Shown: piece after piece, positions 16,146 to 24,816 of the stretch | Position numbering within the stretch: the stretch's first letter is position 1 | Layout of the letters: the number at the start of each line of letters is the position of its first letter | Assembly (NCBI GenBank): GCA_036266835.1 | Contig: DATAXD010000057.1 | Location: forward strand, 53,307-117,306 | Direction: 5' to 3' | DNA: 64,000 nt | DNA from: Galbitalea sp036266835 | Lineage (GTDB): Bacteria; Actinomycetota; Actinomycetes; Actinomycetales; Microbacteriaceae | Position numbers and translations under genes: made by a program | The notes under the pieces: generated by a model | Told to the model about the DNA's origin: nothing | Seen by the model: only the letters and a program-made list of their open reading frames with translations | The model's database searches: none

Positions 16146-17291
16146 ATGTCTGCGTTCTTCCAATGGCTGGCAAATCTGCCGTCATTAGCCCAGATCCCCG
16201 TGATCCTCGTCGCGTTCGGGGTGGTGGTCGCTCTCATCCTGTTCTTCATCGAGCTGGCTCCTCGAGCCGGTCGCGGCTACACGATCATGCGACTCGTCGT
16301 CGCCGTCGCCGTTCCCGCGATCATCGTCCTCATTCTCGGCGTCTACAACGACGCCATCTGGCTTGTGCCGCTGGCCGCGGTACTCGGCGCCGGCCTGTTC
16401 CTCTTGGACCGACGTGCGCGCGGTGGCAAAGGGTCCATGCTGCAGCTCATCACGTTCATGGCGCCAGCGGTGCTCCTTCTGGCGATCGGGCTGCTCTACC
16501 CGATGATCCAAACGATCTTCTCGGCGTTCTTCAGCAACGACGGCTCGAAATTCGTCGGGCTCGCCAACTTCATCTACGTGCTGGCGCCCACCAACCAGGG
16601 GCTCACGGCCGTCCTCAACCAGATCATCTGGGTGGTTATCACACCCATCCTCGCGACCGCGATCGGCCTCGCCTACGCCGTCTTCATCGACAAGAGCCGC
16701 GGTGAAAAGGTACTGAAGGTCTTCGTCTTCATGCCCGTCGCGATCTCGTTCGTCGGCGCATCCATCATCTTCAAGTTCTTCTACGACTACCAGCAGGGTT
16801 CCCAGATCGGCCTGCTCAACCAGATCGTGGTGTGGTTCGGCGGCCAGCCCGTCAACTGGCTGCAGACGTCGCCCCTGAACATCGCGATGCTCATCATCGT
16901 GCTCATCTGGACCCAGACCGGGTTCGCGATGGTGCTGCTGTCCGCGGCAATCAAGGGAATTCCCGAGGAGCAGATGGAAGCGGCGGAACTGGATGGTGCG
17001 GGTGCCTTCCAGCGATTCCGTAACGTCACCGTACCGGGCATCCGACCGACGATCATCGTCACCTGGATTACCATCGCCATCGTCTCGCTGAAGGTCTACG
17101 ACATCATCGCTGCAACGACGCAGGGCCAGAACAACACCGCCGTCATCAGCTACCAAATGGTTCGACTCACGCAGATTCTGCCGCCTCAGGATGGCACCTC
17201 GTCGGCTGAGGCCGTGCTGCTGTTCATCCTCATCACACCGTTCCTTATATACAACGCCAATAACATCCGGAAGCAGAGGCTGGGCCTGTGA
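16146..17291 (+). CDS. Sugar ABC transporter permease (AglF/MalF type)
   Basis: A 381-residue membrane protein. The core (from about residue 95) has six hydrophobic segments and the EAA loop EEQMEAAELDGAGAFQRF that docks on the ATPase. The N-terminal 95 residues add three hydrophobic segments, an extension also found in AglF/MalF-like proteins. It lies 165 bp after the binding-protein gene and overlaps the next permease by 4 nt (17288-17291). No ATPase gene is present in the locus, so a shared MsiK-type ATPase from elsewhere is expected. Confidence 0.9.
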   Translation: MSAFFQWLANLPSLAQIPVILVAFGVVVALILFFIELAPRAGRGYTIMRLVVAVAVPAIIVLILGVYNDAIWLVPLAAVLGAGLFLLDRRARGGKGSMLQLITFMAPAVLLLAIGLLYPMIQTIFSAFFSNDGSKFVGLANFIYVLAPTNQGLTAVLNQIIWVVITPILATAIGLAYAVFIDKSRGEKVLKVFVFMPVAISFVGASIIFKFFYDYQQGSQIGLLNQIVVWFGGQPVNWLQTSPLNIAMLIIVLIWTQTGFAMVLLSAAIKGIPEEQMEAAELDGAGAFQRFRNVTVPGIRPTIIVTWITIAIVSLKVYDIIAATTQGQNNTAVISYQMVRLTQILPPQDGTSSAEAVLLFILITPFLIYNANNIRKQRLGL

Positions 17292-18256
17292 TCGCCACCG
17301 ACATCGACCCGCGCTCCGCGCGTCGGGTAGAGAAAGCCACCCGCCGAGCCGAGACCATGGCCTTCAACGACTCCAAGAAGCGACTGTCGAGTAAGGGCGC
17401 GACCATCGCGGCCGTCGTCATCGCCGTGCTGTGGACTATCCCGACGTTCGGCCTGTTCGTGACTTCGTTCCGCCAGCCCGCCGACATCAACACGTCCGGC
17501 TGGTGGACGTTCTTCACCCATCCGGACGCTACATTCTCGAACTACATCAACACGCTCAACTTCAACGACACGGAAACCGTCGGGCAGTCGTTCGTGAACT
17601 CGCTGGTGATTGTGATCCCGGCGACGCTGATCCCGATCTCGCTCGCGTTGCTCGCGGCGTACGCGTTCGCCTGGATCGATTTCCGCGGCAAGAACCTGCT
17701 GTTCGTCGGGGTGTTCTCGCTGCAGGTCGTGCCAATCCAGGTGGCGCTCGTGCCACTGCTGAGCCTGTTCTCGAACGGGCTCACCATAGGCGGCTGGGCG
17801 GTCTTCCCCGGATTGAACCTCAACAACGCGGATGGAAGCTTCGCGCGAATCTGGATTGCACACACGATCTTCGCCCTGCCGTTAGCGATCTTCCTGCTGC
17901 ACAACTTCATTGCCGCGCTCCCCAACGACATCATGGAGGCCGCCAAGATCGACGGTGCGAGCCATGGACAGATCTTCTTCCGGATCGTCCTGCCACTGGC
18001 CCGCCCCGCGATCGCCTCGTTCGCCATCCTGCAGTTCCTGTGGGTCTGGAACGACCTGCTGGTGGCGACCATCTTCTCGTCGGGCAACAATTTCCCGATC
18101 ACGAAGCTGCTCACCGACCTCGCGGGTACTTATGGTCAACAGTGGTACCTGCTGTCTGCGGGAACGTTCCTGGCGATCATTGCGCCGCTCGTCGTCTTCT
18201 TCTCACTGCAGCGGTACTTCGTGCGCGGACTTCTCGCCGGAGCCACGAAGGGATAG
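17288..18256 (+). CDS. Sugar ABC transporter permease (AglG/MalG type)
   Basis: A 322-residue inner-membrane protein of the MalG group. A charged N-terminus of about 35 residues is followed by six hydrophobic segments and the EAA loop, here DIMEAAKIDGASHGQIF, before the last segments. The C-terminus FSLQRYFVRGLLAGATKG is the usual MalG-like ending. It starts at GTG 17288, overlapping the first permease by 4 nt, so the two are coupled and form the membrane channel with the binding protein at 14625. Confidence 0.92.
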   Translation: MIATDIDPRSARRVEKATRRAETMAFNDSKKRLSSKGATIAAVVIAVLWTIPTFGLFVTSFRQPADINTSGWWTFFTHPDATFSNYINTLNFNDTETVGQSFVNSLVIVIPATLIPISLALLAAYAFAWIDFRGKNLLFVGVFSLQVVPIQVALVPLLSLFSNGLTIGGWAVFPGLNLNNADGSFARIWIAHTIFALPLAIFLLHNFIAALPNDIMEAAKIDGASHGQIFFRIVLPLARPAIASFAILQFLWVWNDLLVATIFSSGNNFPITKLLTDLAGTYGQQWYLLSAGTFLAIIAPLVVFFSLQRYFVRGLLAGATKG

Positions 18257-18351
18257 CGGCGGGTGGACTGTGCTTACTACTGGCGCTGTGCCTATGGCAG
18301 AGTTGACACGCTCGATACCACCTAGAGCCAACCCGCTTCGCCGATGGGGTG

Positions 18352-19374
18352 ATGTCCGCCGTGACCAGCATTGACGATGTTGCGCGCGCGTCCGGTGTGT
18401 CGACGGCCACGGTCTCTCGCGCGCTGCGCGGTCTGCCCAACGTTTCGGACACCACCCGCAGCCGCATCCGGGAGATCGCGGATGGGCTCGGCTACGTCGC
18501 GTCGTCGAGCGCGTCGGGGTTGGCATCCGGTCGCACTCTCGCCATGGGTGTCGTCGCGCCGTCGGTGAGTCGCTGGTTCTACACGACCGTCATCGAGGGT
18601 ATCGATGCTGCGTTGCGCGATGCCAACTACGACATGATCCTGTACAACCTCGCCAGCCGTGGCGGCGACCGGGAGCGTGTGTTTCACCGCTCGATCCTGC
18701 GCAAGAGAACGGATGCGCTGATCGCGGTCGGCATGGACTTCTCGGCCGGCGAGCGCGAGCAGCTGCTCTCCCTCGGACACCCGACCATCATGATCGGCGG
18801 CCCGGTGCGCGGCATCCGGCACGTGGGAATCGATGAACGAGGCGTTGCTCGCCAGGCAACCGACTACCTCATCGGCCTGGGTCACCGGGACATCGCGCAT
18901 CTGGGCGGCGACGACGACGAGGGACTCAATCGCGAGGTTCCGCTCGGGCGTCGAAACGGGTACATCGACGCTTTGACCGCCGCCGGCGTGAAACCGCACG
19001 AGAACTGGATGCTCTCGGGGCGATTCTCGCTCGAGGCCAGCCGCGAAGTCATCCGCGGACTGCTGAGCCGACCGGGTCCACGACCGACAGCGATCTTCGC
19101 CAACTCCGACGAAATGGCAATCGGCGCGATCCTCGCGGCCTGGGATCTCGGGCTGAAGGTGCCAGCGGACATCTCCATCATGGGAATCGACAATCACGAC
19201 CTGTCAGAGACGTTCGGCCTCACCACCATGGCGCAGGATCCGTATGAGCAGGGCCGGCTCGGCGCGCGCATCCTGCTCGACGACCTGAACGGCGGCCCGC
19301 TCTCGCGCAAGACGTCGGTGCGAGCATCCGCACACCTCATCGAGCGCACGAGCACTTCTGCTCCGCCGCGCTAG
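18352..19374 (+). CDS. LacI-family transcriptional regulator of the alpha-glucoside locus
   Basis: A 340-residue regulator. The N-terminus has the LacI helix-turn-helix SIDDVARASGVSTATVSRAL and the hinge region, followed by a periplasmic-binding-like sensor domain (TIMIGGPVRGIRHVGIDERG; AIFANSDEMAIGAI; GIDNHDLSE). The start is uncertain: GTG 18349, ATG 18352 and GTG 18361 are all in frame and near each other; ATG 18352 is given. It lies directly after the permease genes and probably binds the CRE-like operators at 14503-14529, releasing them when the sugar is present. Confidence 0.9.
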   Translation: MSAVTSIDDVARASGVSTATVSRALRGLPNVSDTTRSRIREIADGLGYVASSSASGLASGRTLAMGVVAPSVSRWFYTTVIEGIDAALRDANYDMILYNLASRGGDRERVFHRSILRKRTDALIAVGMDFSAGEREQLLSLGHPTIMIGGPVRGIRHVGIDERGVARQATDYLIGLGHRDIAHLGGDDDEGLNREVPLGRRNGYIDALTAAGVKPHENWMLSGRFSLEASREVIRGLLSRPGPRPTAIFANSDEMAIGAILAAWDLGLKVPADISIMGIDNHDLSETFGLTTMAQDPYEQGRLGARILLDDLNGGPLSRKTSVRASAHLIERTSTSAPPR

Positions 19375-19442
19375 CTGCAGGGGTCACAGTGCGGGCTGGC
19401 GCACCAAATCACCGAGGTCCCGCGGCTACAATAGGCACGCCC

Positions 19443-19524
19443 GCGGGAGTGGTGAAATTGGTATACACGCAGGATTTAGGTTCCTGTGCTCTAGGGCGTG
19501 AGGGTTCAAGTCCCTTCTCCCGCA
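19443..19524 (+). tRNA. tRNA-Leu (UAG anticodon)
   Basis: An 82-nt class II tRNA. The acceptor stem is GCGGGAG (19443-19449) with CTCCCGC (19517-19523) and discriminator A 19524. The anticodon stem CAGGA/TCCTG holds the loop TTTAGGT with anticodon TAG at 19477-19479. A long variable arm (GTGCTCTAGGGCGTG region) and the T arm GGGTTCAAGTCCC follow. It reads CUA and, with wobble, CUG codons. CCA is not encoded. Confidence 0.95.
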
Positions 19525-19558
19525 CTCAATTAATTGGCTGCCGAATCGAGGGGAACCG

Positions 19559-19999
19559 ATGTCCGAGGAAACGTACCCGGCCAACCTGCAGGCGATGATC
19601 GATCGCGCCGCCACCCTCACCGAGGATGAGACGAAGGCTCTTGGTGACCTGTGGGAGTCTGGCGAAGACCTGGTGTTGCCGACACCGCTGCTTCGCGCCG
19701 AGGTTTTCGGAAGTCTTGACGCTCCGGTGGTAACCAACCAGGCACTGATCGCGGCGTGGCAGCATGCCTTGGACGCCGCCGGGAACGCCGGACGGGTCGA
19801 CGAGATCGACGCGGCGCGTGCGGCGGGTCGAGCCACGGTGCGCGACGTTCGACACGACCACGACACTGCCGCCGAGAAGAAGGGCGCCGAAGAGGCCGTC
19901 AGATCGGCGGTGCTGGCGGTCGGTGTTCGCGACCTGATCTCGGCGGAGGACTACGACGTTCTCGTCGCCCCCTGGCAACAGGTGCTCGGCGCGCGCTAG
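19559..19999 (+). CDS. Conserved-looking small acidic protein, function unknown
   Basis: A 146-residue soluble acidic protein without signal peptide or membrane segment. It is mostly helical in appearance, with alternating Ala/Glu/Asp-rich stretches (AMIDRAATLTEDETKALGDLW; TAAEKKGAEEAVRSAVLAVG). GAGGGGAA just before ATG 19559 is a good ribosome-binding site. It begins 34 bp after tRNA-Leu and is followed 18 bp later by a lipoprotein gene, perhaps in one transcript. No family recognised. Confidence 0.65.
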   Translation: MSEETYPANLQAMIDRAATLTEDETKALGDLWESGEDLVLPTPLLRAEVFGSLDAPVVTNQALIAAWQHALDAAGNAGRVDEIDAARAAGRATVRDVRHDHDTAAEKKGAEEAVRSAVLAVGVRDLISAEDYDVLVAPWQQVLGAR

Positions 20000-20017
20000 C
20001 ATCGAAACAGGGGCAGC

Positions 20018-20524
20018 ATGAGAGCGTCTCGTTCGTTGAAGGTCGTGGCCGGACTCACCGGACTGGTCGGCCTGATCGCTGTCCTCGCGCTTGGCGGATG
20101 TTCGGCATCCCAGCCTGTGCTCCCGCAGAGTCACTCGGGCGGAGTTCCGTGCGTCTCCGATCCAACCTGTACTCCATACTCGGGCGACCAGGCCAGGGCG
20201 CACGGCCAGCCGGTCGCCTGGATCGCGCAGCATCCCTTATCTGCGCAGTACTACTTCGGAGCATCCGGTTCGCAGTTCGTGGTCGAGGGACCGTGCAATT
20301 CCATCACGCTGCCGCTGCAGCAACACGGCTCACGACTAGTCGTGGACACCTCCAATATTCGTCAGACGGCCGAAGGATGCGCCGACGGAAGTACCGTTGC
20401 GTCACGGGAGGCGATAGTGCATGCAGTCCTGCTGTCGAGACAGGTCGTCGGCCGGATCAACACGACATCGGACACCATCACGTTCTCAGCGGGAACCGAC
20501 AGCATTACCTTCGTCACCGCATAG
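20018..20524 (+). CDS. Putative lipoprotein with META-like domain
   Basis: A 168-residue exported protein. The N-terminal hydrophobic segment ends in the lipobox LALGGC with Cys28, so it should be anchored to the outer face of the membrane. The mature part has two early Cys residues (GVPCVSDPTC) and a C-terminal half with FVVEGPCNSITLPL and DTITFSAGTDSITF, which looks like the beta-rich META-type fold of small lipoproteins. Role unknown; it is a short gap downstream of the acidic protein gene. Confidence 0.7.
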   Translation: MRASRSLKVVAGLTGLVGLIAVLALGGCSASQPVLPQSHSGGVPCVSDPTCTPYSGDQARAHGQPVAWIAQHPLSAQYYFGASGSQFVVEGPCNSITLPLQQHGSRLVVDTSNIRQTAEGCADGSTVASREAIVHAVLLSRQVVGRINTTSDTITFSAGTDSITFVTA

Positions 20525-20619
20525 GCATTCACAAGCCCGTGTCGAGGTTATGAGGTTGGCGAGGGTGGTTCCCGCTACTCTGGGAAAGCGCCGCAGCGCG
20601 CACCACGACTGGAGCTTCA

Positions 20620-21318
20620 TTGATTTCGACCTCGCTCATCCCTTGGCTGAGTCCCTATAACCTGCTGCACGAGTTCGGAAGTTTCGCCGTCCTTGGTGTC
20701 TGCCTGGTGGTGTTCGTCGAGATCGCGTTCCTCATCGGGTTTCTCCTGCCCGGCGACACCCTGCTGCTGATCACCGGTCTGCTCAGCTTCCCCACTCCCC
20801 CGGACTCTCTGGGACACGACACCCAGCTCATCCACCTCCCCATCGTGCTGGTGGCGTTGTCGATCGGTCTCGCCGCATTCCTCGGCGGTGAAGTCGGCCA
20901 CTATTTCGGGCGAAAGGCAGGTCCGCGCATCTTCGAGCGAAAAGAGACCGGTCTCTTCAGTCGCGAGAACGTGGAGCGTACCAACAGATTCTTTGTGCGG
21001 TTCGGCGGATTCGCGATCATCGTGGCCTGCTTCGTTCCCGTCATCCGAACGTTTGCACCGGTCGCGGCCGGAGTGGGTCACATGCGGTATCGCCGCTATG
21101 CGCTCTTCAATGCGATAGGCGCATTCCTTTGGGCGATCGTGATCACGGTGGGGGGGTACCTGCTCGGTTACATCCCTCCGGTGGCGCACTTCGTGACGAA
21201 ATACATTGATGTCATCCTGGTCGCGGCGATCCTGGTCGCGGTCATCCCCACCGTGTACCACTACGTGCAGGCGTCGCGTCGGGCGAAGCGCTCGAACAGC
21301 GCCTCAGCCACCAGCTAG
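20620..21318 (+). CDS. DedA-family membrane protein (SNARE-associated/VTT fold)
   Basis: A 232-residue membrane protein. The family motifs are visible: FLIGFLLPGDTLLLITGLLS, an amphipathic stretch with FLGGEVGHYFGRKAGPR, and RFGGFAIIVACFVPVIRTFAPVAAGVGHM with the conserved Arg and Pro residues. DedA proteins are lipid scramblase-like or flippase-like transporters involved in envelope homeostasis. The start is TTG 20620 with GGAG 5 nt upstream. The stop shares CTAG with the stop of the convergent HEAT-repeat gene. Confidence 0.9.
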   Translation: MISTSLIPWLSPYNLLHEFGSFAVLGVCLVVFVEIAFLIGFLLPGDTLLLITGLLSFPTPPDSLGHDTQLIHLPIVLVALSIGLAAFLGGEVGHYFGRKAGPRIFERKETGLFSRENVERTNRFFVRFGGFAIIVACFVPVIRTFAPVAAGVGHMRYRRYALFNAIGAFLWAIVITVGGYLLGYIPPVAHFVTKYIDVILVAAILVAVIPTVYHYVQASRRAKRSNSASATS

Positions 21319-21860
21319 TCGATCGAGCGATCCAGCCGTTCCGTCAGCTGTCGCAGCGACGCGCCCGCCTGGCGACGGACATCCATCTCAGGGTCCTTCA
21401 GTAGCGGTTTGAGCCGCTGTGCCTGCTCGTACTCGGCGACGAACCCGAGCGCCCGCGCGGCGTTTGCACGCACACGCGGTGATTCATCCACCAGCAGCGG
21501 GAGTAGTTCGGTCGCCAGGTCGAGCTGCCGGGCAGCAACGACGCGGCAGCACATCTCCCGCACCCGCCACGCCCGATTCGAAAGGCCATCGCGGATCGCG
21601 GATGCCGCCGAGTCGACCCACGCGTAGAGCAGCGTCCGCGCGCCCCAGACTTCCGGCCAGTAGAGTGCTGGCGCGCCGTCGAGAATGCCCTTCGCATGTC
21701 GGCCGCCGACCCACAGCAGGAACTCCGTGCCCTCGTTGTGACCGGTCAGCAGAGCCGCTGCGCGATCCGCGACATCCGCTTCACCAAATCGAGCTACCGC
21801 CAGCGCGATGCGATCTCCCGGCGACGCATCCAACGGCACTTCGGTCTCGTCGTCGGTCAC
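21315..21860 (-). CDS. HEAT-repeat-like protein
   Basis: A 181-residue soluble protein starting at GTG 21860. The C-terminal half contains three or four helical repeats of HEAT type, for example NRAWRVREMCCRVVAARQL, ESPRVRANAARALGFVAEY and DPEMDVRRQAGASLRQL, each with the conserved Asp/Arg pair at the helix turn. Such repeats form a protein-binding solenoid. The N-terminal half is acidic and then hydrophobic-aromatic (ALYWPEVWGARTLLYAW). Partner unknown. The 3' end overlaps the DedA gene by 4 nt. Confidence 0.75.
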   Translation of the reverse strand: MTDDETEVPLDASPGDRIALAVARFGEADVADRAAALLTGHNEGTEFLLWVGGRHAKGILDGAPALYWPEVWGARTLLYAWVDSAASAIRDGLSNRAWRVREMCCRVVAARQLDLATELLPLLVDESPRVRANAARALGFVAEYEQAQRLKPLLKDPEMDVRRQAGASLRQLTERLDRSID

Positions 21861-21869
21861 GTCACCACA

Positions 21870-23096
21870 CTAGGCGAGCGCGATCGTGATCAGCGCCACG
21901 TTCAGGGCGACGACGATGAAGATTACGACGAGCAGAACGAATCGCATCGTCCGGGTGTTCGCGAAGTCGCCCATGACGGCGCGATCACTGCTCAGGGAAA
22001 CCAGTGGCACAAGCGCGAACGGGATTCCGAAACTCAGCACCACCTGACTGACCACGAGAGCAAGCGTTGGGTCGACTCCGAAACCGAGAACAACGAGCGC
22101 CGGAATCAGAGTGACGAGTCGACGCAGCAGGAGCGGCACGCGACGCCTCAGCAGACCCGACATGATCGTCGCCCCGGCGTAGCTGCCGACCGATGTGGAG
22201 GCGAGACCCGACGCGAGCAGTCCGATCGCGAACCACACGCCGACCGCTGCGCCGAGGTGGTGCACGATGACCGCGAAGGCCTGTTCGATCGCATCTCCGC
22301 CAACCGCGCCGGGCAGGTTCACGGCGGCCAGCAGCAGCATCCCCAGGTTCACGATGCCCGCGATCGTCAGCGCGATCACCACATCCCAGCGGGTGGCACG
22401 CAGCAAACGGGTGGTCGCAGGGATACCGGATGGCGCGCCGTGCCGGTCACGCGCGAACGCCGAGTGCGCGTAGATCGCGTGCGGCATGACCGTCGCGCCG
22501 AGAATGCTCGCTGCCAGAACGAGCGACTCAGGGCCAGCGAGCCTCGGTACCAGGCCGCCAAGAACCGCGCTCGGATCCGGCGGCCGAACAAACAGCCCGA
22601 ACAGCATTCCGACTGCGATGACAGCGAGCAACCCAATGATGATGCCCTCGAACACCCGCTGGCCCAGCCGGTCTTTGGCGATCAGGAGCACCATCGACAC
22701 CGCTCCGATCACGACGCCGCCGAGCAACAGCGGCATCCCGAACAGCAGGTACAGGGCAATCGCGCCACCGAGTACCTCGGCGAGATCCGTGACCGCGGCG
22801 ACGAGTTCGGCCTGGATCCAGAATGCCCGACGAGCGCCGGTTCCGAGCCGATCTCCGAGCAGTTCGGGCAGGCTCCTGCCCGTGACGAGACCAAGCTTCG
22901 CGGACTGGTACTGCAGCAAGCCGGCGAGCACGTTCGCCAGCACAAGCACCCAGACCAGCAGATATCCGAAGCTGGCCCCGCCCGAGATGTTTGCGGCAAC
23001 GTTGCCCGGATCGACATAGGCAATTGCCGCGACGAACGCCGGCCCGAGAAGCAGCAGTCCGCGCAGTCGTACTGCACGGCCCGCACTCGTCGTCAC
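21870..23096 (-). CDS. mntH: Nramp-family manganese/divalent-metal transporter
   Basis: A 408-residue membrane protein with eleven hydrophobic segments, the size of bacterial MntH. The metal-binding motifs are present: DPGNVAAN in segment 1 and MPHAIYAHS in segment 6. MntH imports Mn2+ (and other divalent ions) with protons. It starts at GTG 23096 and is 9 bp downstream of the HEAT-repeat gene's start on the same strand. No MntR-like gene is adjacent, so its regulator must be elsewhere. Confidence 0.93.
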   Translation of the reverse strand: MTTSAGRAVRLRGLLLLGPAFVAAIAYVDPGNVAANISGGASFGYLLVWVLVLANVLAGLLQYQSAKLGLVTGRSLPELLGDRLGTGARRAFWIQAELVAAVTDLAEVLGGAIALYLLFGMPLLLGGVVIGAVSMVLLIAKDRLGQRVFEGIIIGLLAVIAVGMLFGLFVRPPDPSAVLGGLVPRLAGPESLVLAASILGATVMPHAIYAHSAFARDRHGAPSGIPATTRLLRATRWDVVIALTIAGIVNLGMLLLAAVNLPGAVGGDAIEQAFAVIVHHLGAAVGVWFAIGLLASGLASTSVGSYAGATIMSGLLRRRVPLLLRRLVTLIPALVVLGFGVDPTLALVVSQVVLSFGIPFALVPLVSLSSDRAVMGDFANTRTMRFVLLVVIFIVVALNVALITIALA

Positions 23097-23127
23097 ATTG
23101 CCAGCGTATCGATCCGTTCCGGGTGGC

Positions 23128-23712
23128 TCACGGAGACGACGCGGGCAGGGTTCGAATAAAATCCAGCAATCTTTCGAACGCGATGGCGCGGTGCGAGACC
23201 TTGTTCTTCTCCTCGGCGCTCAGCTCCGCCGCGCTGACCAGCCCATTGTCGGGCCGGAAGATCGGGTCGTATCCGAATCCTCCGGAGCCGTGCGCTTCGC
23301 GCAGCACGGTACCGGGCCAGACGCCCACCTCGACATGTTCCAGGCGGTCATCGACGTATGCCGCAGCGCAGGTGAACGCGGCGGTGCGGTCGTCGAATCC
23401 GGACATCCGCGACAGCAATAGTCGAAGATTGTCGCCGTCGTCGCGAGTCCCCGCATAGCGCGCGGAGTGGATGCCGGGAGCACCGCCCAGCGCCTTCGCC
23501 GAGATCCCGGAGTCGTCCGCTATGGACGGCAGGCCGGTGTGCGCGAAGGCCGCACGCGCCTTGATCAGCGCGTTCGCCTCGAACGTGTCGCCATCCTCGA
23601 CCGGCTCGGGCCCCTCATACCCGAGAAGCTCGATCCCGTCGAGGCGGAGCCCAAGGATGCTGCGCAGCTCGTCGACTTTGTGCCCGTTGTGCGTTGCGAG
23701 GACCAGCTGCAT
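23128..23712 (-). CDS. rdgB: RdgB/HAM1 non-canonical purine NTP pyrophosphatase
   Basis: A 194-residue nucleotide sanitation enzyme that hydrolyses dITP, XTP and ITP. It begins with LVLATHNGHKVDELRSIL and has the active-site stretches ADDSGISAKALGGAPGIHSARYAG and GSGGFGYDPIFRP, in the expected order. In many actinobacteria rdgB follows rph directly and both follow murI; here rph lies about 4 kb upstream, with three surface-protein genes and a GNAT-like gene between. It is probably transcribed with, or read into from, the surface-protein gene 20 bp upstream. Confidence 0.95.
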   Translation of the reverse strand: MQLVLATHNGHKVDELRSILGLRLDGIELLGYEGPEPVEDGDTFEANALIKARAAFAHTGLPSIADDSGISAKALGGAPGIHSARYAGTRDDGDNLRLLLSRMSGFDDRTAAFTCAAAYVDDRLEHVEVGVWPGTVLREAHGSGGFGYDPIFRPDNGLVSAAELSAEEKNKVSHRAIAFERLLDFIRTLPASSP

Positions 23713-23732
23713 CGTCAGGCGAGCGACGCCAG

Positions 23733-24788
23733 CTAGCGAGGATCAGGCAGTGAACGGCGCCGGCGCCGGACAACGCCGACCAACGTGGCGAGGATACCGA
23801 GCGACAGAAGGCCTGCACCCAGCGTTCCGGCGGGTCGGGTATCCAGGCCCGTTGTCGCGAGGACAGGTGTCGACGTCGTTGCGAACGAACCGAAGTCGGT
23901 GGTGGTGCCGGAGAAGAAGTCTTCGGGATCGGAGAGGTCACCGATCCCACCCGCGGCCGGGCTCAGGGTCTCGAGCGTGGGTGGGAGCGTGGTCGCGGAG
24001 TACGCCGCGACGATCCAGTTGATGCTGTCGGCGGACTCCGGGTCGCCCTCGTCGAGGAACGGCGAGAAGTTAGTTTCACCACCGGATGACGTGCAGATCG
24101 GTTTCGACTCGTCGAAATAAAGCTCCTCGGCATCGTCGAAGTTCAGGCCGAGGTAGAGCGGATCTGGAGTGTACGTCACGGTCACCGAGTGAACGACGTC
24201 ATCGATGGTCTGCGAAAAATGCGTGGTGGTTGGGCCGAACGTTACCTTGTATTCGCCCTCGTACGTGGCGCCGGATCCGTCGGGTGTGCAGGCAGCCGGG
24301 AGGCCATCGGTGGCCTGGCCCACGGCGACGATCGGATATGCGACCGTCATCGCCAGGCCATCGAACACGTCGGCGCTGTCGTACACCTGCGACGTCGCCG
24401 TCGACACGGTGGGGTCTTCGCTGAGATCCACGAACGCGCCCGTGTAAGTGGGATCCAGACCCGCATCGGTGGCCTCCGCGCTGAAGTACGCGCTCACCTG
24501 AGACGCTGTCGGGGTTGACGTGACACTCTGGTGGCCGTTGTCGAGTTCGTAGCCATCCGGGAACGGATTCGCCGCGTCCGTGGTGGTCGTGAACTCGGCC
24601 TTGCCCATCCCGTATTGCGGGATGCACTCCATGTACCAGGAATCGGTGGGTGAGACGGTCGGATTCACCTCGTGCTGCAGCGAGTTCGAGCACGCTGGAA
24701 CGACGGCGGATGCTGGCGAAGCCGCGGCCCCGACGGCACCACCGATTCCCAGCACCGAAGCGCTGATCGCGGCGATTGTCTTCTTCAC
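23733..24788 (-). CDS. LATTG-anchored surface protein A (unrecognised family)
   Basis: A 351-residue exported protein, third of three tandem paralogues in transcription order. It has a signal peptide (KKTIAAISASVLG, cut near residue 28), a mature domain with the shared core WYMECIPQYGMGKAEF at about 51-66 and GHQSVTS, and four conserved Cys positions (33, 55, and two later in ACTPDGSG and ICTSSGG). The C-terminus carries the sorting signal LATTG, a hydrophobic stretch and RRRRR. GTG 24788 is the start, since it aligns with the paralogues' Met. Function unknown. Confidence 0.8.
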   Translation of the reverse strand: MKKTIAAISASVLGIGGAVGAAASPASAVVPACSNSLQHEVNPTVSPTDSWYMECIPQYGMGKAEFTTTTDAANPFPDGYELDNGHQSVTSTPTASQVSAYFSAEATDAGLDPTYTGAFVDLSEDPTVSTATSQVYDSADVFDGLAMTVAYPIVAVGQATDGLPAACTPDGSGATYEGEYKVTFGPTTTHFSQTIDDVVHSVTVTYTPDPLYLGLNFDDAEELYFDESKPICTSSGGETNFSPFLDEGDPESADSINWIVAAYSATTLPPTLETLSPAAGGIGDLSDPEDFFSGTTTDFGSFATTSTPVLATTGLDTRPAGTLGAGLLSLGILATLVGVVRRRRRSLPDPR

Positions 24789-24816
24789 TCTGCGCTTTCG
24801 GTCGGAGGCCGCAAGT

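Noticed and set aside
19443..19559. tRNA-Leu as integration site of a mobile element
   Set aside because: No integrase gene and no direct repeat of the tRNA 3' end was seen in the following genes.
21696..23159. A 487-codon plus-strand frame opposite mntH
   Set aside because: Antisense to a well-conserved Nramp protein; rich in Gln/Arg/Asp without domain pattern.
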